In this document: in pieces, positions 58,500 to 64,000 of the stretch | How positions within the stretch are numbered: position 1 is the first letter of the stretch | Layout of the letters: each line of letters starts with the position of its first letter | The notes under the pieces: model-generated | Told to the model about the DNA's origin: nothing | Database searches by the model: none | Seen by the model: only the letters and a program-made list of their open reading frames with translations | From: Lycocorax pyrrhopterus obiensis | Lineage: Eukaryota > Chordata > Aves > Passeriformes > Paradisaeidae | Length of the DNA: 64,000 nt | NCBI GenBank assembly: GCA_014706295.1 | Contig: JACSVZ010000022.1 | Coordinates: 12,046,830-12,110,829 of the forward strand | Direction of reading: 5' to 3' | Translations under genes and position numbers: made by a program

Positions 58500-58981
58500 T
58501 TTAAAAAAGAATAACAGTCACATTTCTAAACAGCTCTTTATTAAACCATCCAAACATATCATCTGCACTGGAGGATGTAAGGGCTGACACCAGACAAAAC
58601 CATCAGATTGCTCTGAGAAAATGCACTGGCTTGTCTTGACAATTTAGGACTCTGTGGATTACCCTGTTCATATTTGCTGTTGATTTTAAGACTGAAATTT
58701 GCAGTATGAAAACAGACATGTCCAAGAAAGCATTGCTCAGCTTAAACTTAAAAGGACAGAGATGCAAGATTACAGCAGAGAGATGCAGCTCCTGGCTCCC
58801 AGCCCTTTCTTAGGAACCAGCTTTCACTTTGCCTTGGGCTTTTGGTCTATCAGCATCTAATGAAAGATGACAGTGCAGGCTCCCTTAGGGGCTAACGTGG
58901 GCAATTTCAGTTCTGGCATTTTAATTTATCTGTAACCAGCAGTTTTCAAAAGGGTAGAGCTAAAAAAGAACTTGGCTTGGT

Positions 58982-58999
58982 CACACACACACACACACA
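58982..58999 (+). repeat. (CA)9 microsatellite
   Basis: Nine perfect CA units followed by GACAAAAAAGGGGG. Confidence 0.97.
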
Positions 59000-59347
59000 G
59001 ACAAAAAAGGGGGAGTTGTGACATAAAACGCATGAGGAGGTTTGCTTGGGTTTAACTCCTTGGGCTCCTGCAAGGCAGATGCTGGAGCCTGGAGCCACGG
59101 CTGCGTCTCTTGGCACTGTGGCTGGATGCTGTTAACCCTATCCACCAGGAAGCTGGCTTTCCTTTAGGTGAAGTGAACTCCTCCGTGGTTTATGGCTGTT
59201 GGTTTTAGTGCCGGGCACATCTACTATATTCCGGACAGTTAAGGTCTCGACTTTTCCCGTTTATTAATCCCCAAAGTTGCATTCAGGCACTGTAACGGCA
59301 AAAGGTTAGCTTAGGATCAGCATCAGCCATAAATCCAGAATTAAAGG

Positions 59348-59640
59348 CTGCGGGTTCGTTTCCAAGTCACCCCGTGGTGCCTGGGTGCCGCTCCGGAGCC
59401 AGCCGTGGGTATGAGCACTCGCACACTCGCTCCATGTGTGCAGCCAGGGACGAGAGGAGCAGCTCAGCCCGCAGCCTGCGCTTCCCAGGGCATTTTTCCT
59501 GCCGGTTTTCCTGAGCTCCCCCGTGCCCGGCTGTGCAGAGCTGAGGGCTGTCGTGGCAAGCTCGGTGCTGACGCAGCCGGGGCTGCAGAGCGGCTGCTGA
59601 GTGCGCCTGGCACCGGTTCACATCCGACCCTCATCAGGAG
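59348..59640. promoter_or_regulatory. CpG-enriched patch
   Basis: CpG is visibly enriched (CTGCGGGTTCG, GTGCCGCTCCGGAGCC, GCACTCGCACACTCGC, GACGCAGCCGG, GAGCGGCTGC, ACCGGTTC) over ~290 bp compared with flanks. Could be an orphan CpG island or just GC-rich intergenic DNA. Overlapping open frames on both strands reflect GC content. Confidence 0.3.
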
Positions 59641-61119
59641 CTTTTGACTCCAGCATTTATTTGTTCCCTGGCATGTTCCGCAGGCCCTCCAGGCACCTGG
59701 CGAACCTCCGGGCACCCGGTACCATCAGCAAGCTGTTGAAGGATGAATCCAGCCGAGCCCCTCTCTGACCTGCTCTGGGGCTGCAAAAACTTCATTCGGC
59801 ATCAAACGGGTTAAATCTTTTATTTATTTAATTAATTATTTTACTTCTTCTATCCAGGGAAGAATTTCACTTTGCCTTTTCTTCTTTTTTTTTTTTTTTC
59901 TCCTCCCTGCTGCCTCCAGAGGACCAGGCGATTCCAGGCACAACTCTAGCAGATGGTTTTGGTGGTGGAAAGCACAAGGGGATCGCTCCCAGGAGCTGCT
60001 GAGGCAGTGAAGTCAAAAATGAACTGATGCATGCAGCGTGCCACGGCCCCAGCCTGGACAGCTCCCAGTGCTCCCCTCTGTACAGGCAGCCTGTGCTGGC
60101 CCCGTTTATACACCCGGCTTTCTCTGTGCCTGATCCAAAATCTGCTGGAATTGGGGATCAGCCCTTTCCTGAGCTCTCTGAGCCAGCTGGAGTCAGAGCA
60201 AACAGCGTGTGAACCCCAGTTCAGCCACCCCTTTGTGCTCCTGCCCACTGCAGCATCACCCTGATGTCCCAGCACACTCAAACCTGACCGTGCCAGAGAC
60301 CAGGAGATTATTTCTTTTTAATGTTTACGTGTTCTAATGTAAAACCTTCACCTTATGCCCATGGCAAACATTGCCAAAGTTGTGGAATCAGAAAAGCAAA
60401 TCCGTATTTTGTCAATATTAGCCCGATAAACAAAATTTGAGACTTAAATGCATTCTGTGCTTAGCAAATTGAACTTTATTTCTGATATGTGAGAATTTGC
60501 TTTCTTAACAACATTTCCCTTATTTTAGTGAGATAATCTGGAGCTGTATTAGGAAATACAAACATTTTTCAGAGGAACTATACATAATTTATAGAGAAGC
60601 AGGTCTGAATTAGCTATAGCATTGCCCTGAGCTTTCCTACAGTCCGTAGGTCTGGATCTCAGCTGTGCTCAAGGATCTGCTCCCTCTCTCTGATGAAACC
60701 CTCTCCCAGAAACAGTTAAACACCAGAAACCAGAAATGATCCATAAATTAGGTCTGGCTATAGGTTCAAAATCATAAGTTATGGCCTATTGACCTCATAC
60801 TCTGAGGGGAAATCAGAAGCATTTTTCTAAAGAGCCACCACTGGAGGAAGGGAGGTTTAATATATGGCACAGCAGAGCCCTGCTGCAAATAAATACAGCA
60901 CTGCATAATTGCAGGGAAAATCAATAAATACCATGGTGGTTAAAATAAAGATATGCATATTGAGGGTTCGGGTTTGTATGTGTGAATGGTTGTTTCCCCA
61001 GAAGCAGAGGATGATTTTTTCCTGCATTAAAGCCTCTAAAAACGACAGACAACAGCTCCTGTGCTGCCCCTTTTGCAGGGAGCAAGTTTCAGCTATTGTG
61101 TCCCTCGGAGCAGCTCTGT
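59641..61119. other. No gene found
   Basis: T-rich at 59,820-59,900 (TTTATTTATTTAATTAATTA), then unique sequence. 60,320-60,620 is AT-rich and repeat-free with TTAGCCCGATAAAC. Confidence 0.65.
59884..59900 (+). repeat. Poly(T) tract in pyrimidine-rich DNA
   Basis: CTTCTTTTTTTTTTTTTTTT leading into CTCCTCCCTGCTGCCTCCAG. It has the shape of a 3' splice-site pyrimidine tract, but no convincing donor follows at exon-like distance. Confidence 0.85.
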
Positions 61120-61300
61120 GGAGTTGTCATTATTACCATAATTAATAAGTGCAGTTTGCTCATTTGAAAAATTCCAGCGACGTTTGCCGCCCAGGCATCG
61201 CGTCAGCGTGAGACACAAAAAATCGCTGTGACAACTGTTCTGCAAGTTCAGGTTTTATTGACGAGCACCACAAAGAGATGAAGCCCAGAGCAAGTCCCTT
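61120..61300. promoter_or_regulatory. Candidate conserved non-coding element
   Basis: TTATTACCATAATTAATAAG, CGACGTTTGCCGCC, GCATCGCGTCAGCGTGAG and GTTTTATTGACG: mixed homeodomain cores and retained CpG in unique sequence. Called on texture only. Confidence 0.3.
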
Positions 61301-62929
61301 TTCACTTTAATATTTAAACCTCTTTTAGGAGGACGTCAATATTAACTCCCGTAATTGATGCTGACAGGTGACTGCCTGGCCGTAAAAAAGGCAAGTGATA
61401 GAATTTAAAAAACCTTAATAATAACAACCAGGACTGGTCAGTGCAGTGAAGGACATTGGGATGAGGGGATGAGGTCTCCTGCATCCCTGGTGCATCAAAT
61501 GGTCCTGGTGATCCACCCAGGAATGGATAGGACCCTTTGGGCGAGGCTGATTTTGTTCCCCCAGGTAAATCCCTGGATCTCCTGGATGAGAAACCCATCC
61601 TTGCTCAGCCTCCAGACCAGCCAATGATTTTAATAAATAAATATCAACTGCAGCTAGTTAACCTCAGGATTTCCAGCACTGAAGAGATTTCCCACAGGAG
61701 CCAGAGAGCACTAAAGGAACGGATAAATGCAAAGTTCATGGGGAAGAGGACACAGCCCTTTGCAAATCCCAATGCGAGGGGAAAATACCCAGAAAGTGCT
61801 ATGAGACAGGCTCCAAAAATAGTTATTTGCTGGACTAAACTTTCTGATTTTCATTGATCTTATTCTTAGAAATGAGTGCATTTTTTCTGTTTAAAATTTG
61901 GGTTAAAAGTAGTTAGAATTTGGAATAACGTGGAAACAAGTTTTCATGTAAAGCGATTGATGACCTGAGTATCGTTTTTTGTCTTTGCTCCATCTACGAT
62001 CCAATCAGAAGGAATTGCAAAGTACATCAATCTCTTCATTTATTTAAATGCAGATATAGTTTTGCTGGCTTTGAGTTCTACTAATATGCAGATTATAGCA
62101 TAAACTCAAAACTAGAGTGATAATGTCTTTATTAAAGTGCATAAAAGTATTTTGAATTTTGACTTTTTCTTAACTTTGTGAAATTGAAGGCAGGGAAAGC
62201 ACTAAAATATCCTGTACACATTAAAAAGATGTTCACTACAGGGAAAAATATTTCTTTAATAGAAAATTGAGATATCTAAAAGGAGAGGTTTAAGAAAAAA
62301 ATTATTGGTGACAACATTGGCTGCATAGACAGAAACTTTTCTGAATAAACCCAAGGCACTCCAGTTAAGCTATTTTAGGTAATTCCACTCTCACATTCAT
62401 CCTTAAACTAAAACCAGCAAAATTCCTTCCCAGCACCCCTCTCCCAGCAAACAGCTCCTGCTCCACACATATTTAACGAGGATATCCCAGCCAGCGCTTT
62501 TTTTTATATCCTTGATGGTTTTTCTGTGTGCTTTGGGGTTCTCCAGGCAGTTTTTCCTGCTTGCAGGGGAAGATGCACAGCAGAATATTTGGGATTAAAG
62601 AGACAATAAAATGTCCCAACCGCTGCCGTGTGGTGGAGAACAGGGCACGGATTTAGTGCTAACAACAGAAAACAGGAGAGCTTTGTAGCAATTAAAGCTG
62701 AGCAAAACCCACCAAATGCTGGAGAAAATATAGTGGGGAAAAATCACTGTGGTGTTACAAGTCTAAAAACAAAAATCAATATTCTTATTGTTCCCTGCAA
62801 GGGTCTCACAAGGAGGGAAGAGCCGTGCCCAAGACTCTGTCTGGCTGCAAAATAAAAGATTAGCAGTTAGATCCTTATCAAAAATGGGACTGAGAAGCTT
62901 TTGTTTAAAAGGCCCACTTGAACCAAAGC
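61301..62929. other. No gene found
   Basis: Unique AT-rich sequence, with a 106-codon plus frame at 61537-61857 following a CCCCCAG|GTAAAT word. No domain recognised. 61,860-62,340 is strongly AT-rich and repeat-free. Confidence 0.65.
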
Positions 62930-63090
62930 TCTCCTGGCTGATTACTGCTGCTAGGATTTGAAACTACTACTATTGTATATATAGCATTTAAAAGAGATAC
63001 GGCTGCTGACGGGAGCTAGTTGGCAGCAAATAAGTTTGCTTTAAATAATTACATCAATTTCTACAAGAAGTCTTACTAAGTTAAGGCTGT
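62930..63090. promoter_or_regulatory. Candidate conserved non-coding element
   Basis: AT-rich unique sequence with TTGTATATATAGC, GGAGCTAGTTGGCAGC, TTTAAATAATTACATCAA and CTTACTAAGTTAAGG, ending at the TG tract at 63104. Confidence 0.25.
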
Positions 63091-63103
63091 ATTTGTGTGC
63101 AGA

Positions 63104-63128
63104 TATGTGTGTGTGTGCACACGTGTGT
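63104..63128. repeat. (TG)n/CACACG alternating tract
   Basis: TGTGTGTGTGTGCACACGTG followed by TGTTA. Alternating purine-pyrimidine, self-complementary around GTGCAC, so it could form Z-DNA or a small cruciform. Confidence 0.85.
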
Positions 63129-64000
63129 TAGCAGGTTTCACGCCAAGGAAAGAGGCTGCTGGTGAAAATTCGGTGATGAAATGCCTCAGCTTCCTCTTAG
63201 AGTTTTTCTTTTCCATCCTGGCATCACAAATAAAATCTCCTCAGTATCGTACACTGCTGCTCTGTACAGTAATGTCTTTGTTGCCACTATGGCTCTTACT
63301 TAAGCATCTGACTACAGTAATTGTTTTATACATTAACTATACTCCCTGATGGTTGCTCTATTATCTTTTTCTTTTTTCCAAAATGGTGTTTGCAGATATT
63401 AGCAGCTTGATTACTCGTTTTATTAACAATTTCAACACCGTGTCAGGGCTGATTTGGGCAGTGGGGTGGTGTTGTTGGTGATGGTGGGGTTGAGTTTCTG
63501 TGGTGCTTTGGTGCTTCACAGCAGCTCCGAAGCCTCAAGGAGATCCAGTCTCGATCCAAGTCACAGGTTAACAATCCATAGGATGGAGACCCTTGGCTGC
63601 AGAGAAGCATTTGCATTCAGTTGCCATAAGGGCCAACGCTGGGCAAAAGTGATTTGTGAAAAACAGGCATGGAAATGATGGATTAGAAAAGGGAGAGGGA
63701 TGCACCAAATCCCTGCGAGGCAGCGCCACAGCTCCTGCAAGCACCATGTGTGTGTGTGTGTGTGTGTGTGCGTGCACATGCAACAACGAGGGAGCTCAGG
63801 AAGGTAGCACCAAGTTTGGGATGTCTGCACACCAGTGCCTTTTAGACACGAGCCATTTCCAGTGGGAAGTGGAAGGGATCAGGCCCTGGAAGGGGCAGGC
63901 GAGGTTTCTGCAGCACAAAGCGCTCCCCTGCCTTTGCTCATGCGTCACTTCTGTCACCAAAAGGAGAATCAGAGTGTGATGCTAGTTATTAAATATCTTC
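63129..64000. other. No gene found apart from the (TG)12 repeat
   Basis: Unique sequence with G/T-rich GGTGGTGTTGTTGGTGATGG at about 63464-63483. Nothing coding supported. Confidence 0.65.
63747..63770 (+). repeat. (TG)12 microsatellite
   Basis: Twelve perfect TG units ending in CGTGCACATG. Open frames across it (Cys-Val on one strand, His-Thr on the other) are repeat artefacts. Confidence 0.97.

Larger units (their letters stand above)
56586..59347. other. No gene found
   Basis: Unique sequence with the (CA)9 repeat and a possible CR1 terminus. Open frames at 56,600-57,050 overlap in three frames and are unrelated to any known family. Confidence 0.65.

Noticed and set aside
63561..63979. 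Cys-Val and His-Thr repeat-containing frames
   Set aside because: Produced by the (TG)12 repeat on the two strands.
1..64000. Endogenous retrovirus LTRs, tRNA, rRNA or snRNA genes
   Set aside because: I looked for LTR ends, primer-binding sites, and tRNA A/B boxes with cloverleaf arms and found none I could support by eye; a covariance-model and LTR search would be decisive.

Overview
The window reads as vertebrate nuclear DNA, most likely from a bird. Every mobile element I could recognise with confidence is either a CR1 LINE tail (ending in the CR1 terminal octamer ATTCTATG or a variant) or, once, an ancient MIR-type SINE. Base composition is near balanced, there are short interspersed microsatellites, and there are no operons, ribosome binding sites, tRNA or rRNA genes. 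I cannot name the species, chromosome or neighbouring genes from the sequence alone.

No gene can be supported. Open stretches exist up to about 230 codons (52.4-53.1 kb, minus strand), but they sit in GC-rich or low-complexity DNA, are open in several frames at once, have no recognisable domain, and begin and end without regard to splice signals. The window looks intergenic or deeply intronic. A few places have a pyrimidine tract plus AG followed at exon-like distance by a GT donor (29.6, 36.9, 40.2, 41.7 and 50.9 kb, all on the plus strand). They are listed as low-confidence exon candidates; sites of this quality also arise by chance in 64 kb.

Layout. 1-6 kb: anonymous sequence with a small promoter-like CpG/CCAAT patch at 5.1-5.3 kb. 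6-9 kb: the richest repeat zone, with three CR1 tails and a hexanucleotide repeat. 9-31 kb: CR1 fragments at 15.6, 17.2 and 18.5 kb, alternating with long AT-leaning, repeat-free, motif-rich blocks (10.0, 14.4, 16.4, 19.9, 24.9, 26.4 kb) that look like conserved non-coding elements. 31-46 kb: an old MIR at 32.2 kb, a CpG cluster with a strong G-quadruplex motif at 36.1-36.4 kb, two exon candidates near 40-42 kb, and a hairpin built from T-box-like half-sites at 45.7 kb. 46-64 kb: a homeodomain-site-rich block at 51.0-51.7 kb beside an exon candidate, a GC-rich stretch at 52-53 kb, a degenerate minisatellite at 53.7 kb, a CpG patch at 59.4 kb, and more AT-rich repeat-free blocks towards the end.

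The working picture is a gene-poor regulatory landscape, the kind usually found around developmental transcription-factor genes. That is an inference from texture and motifs; no cross-species alignment was available. I found no sign of a novel multi-gene system.
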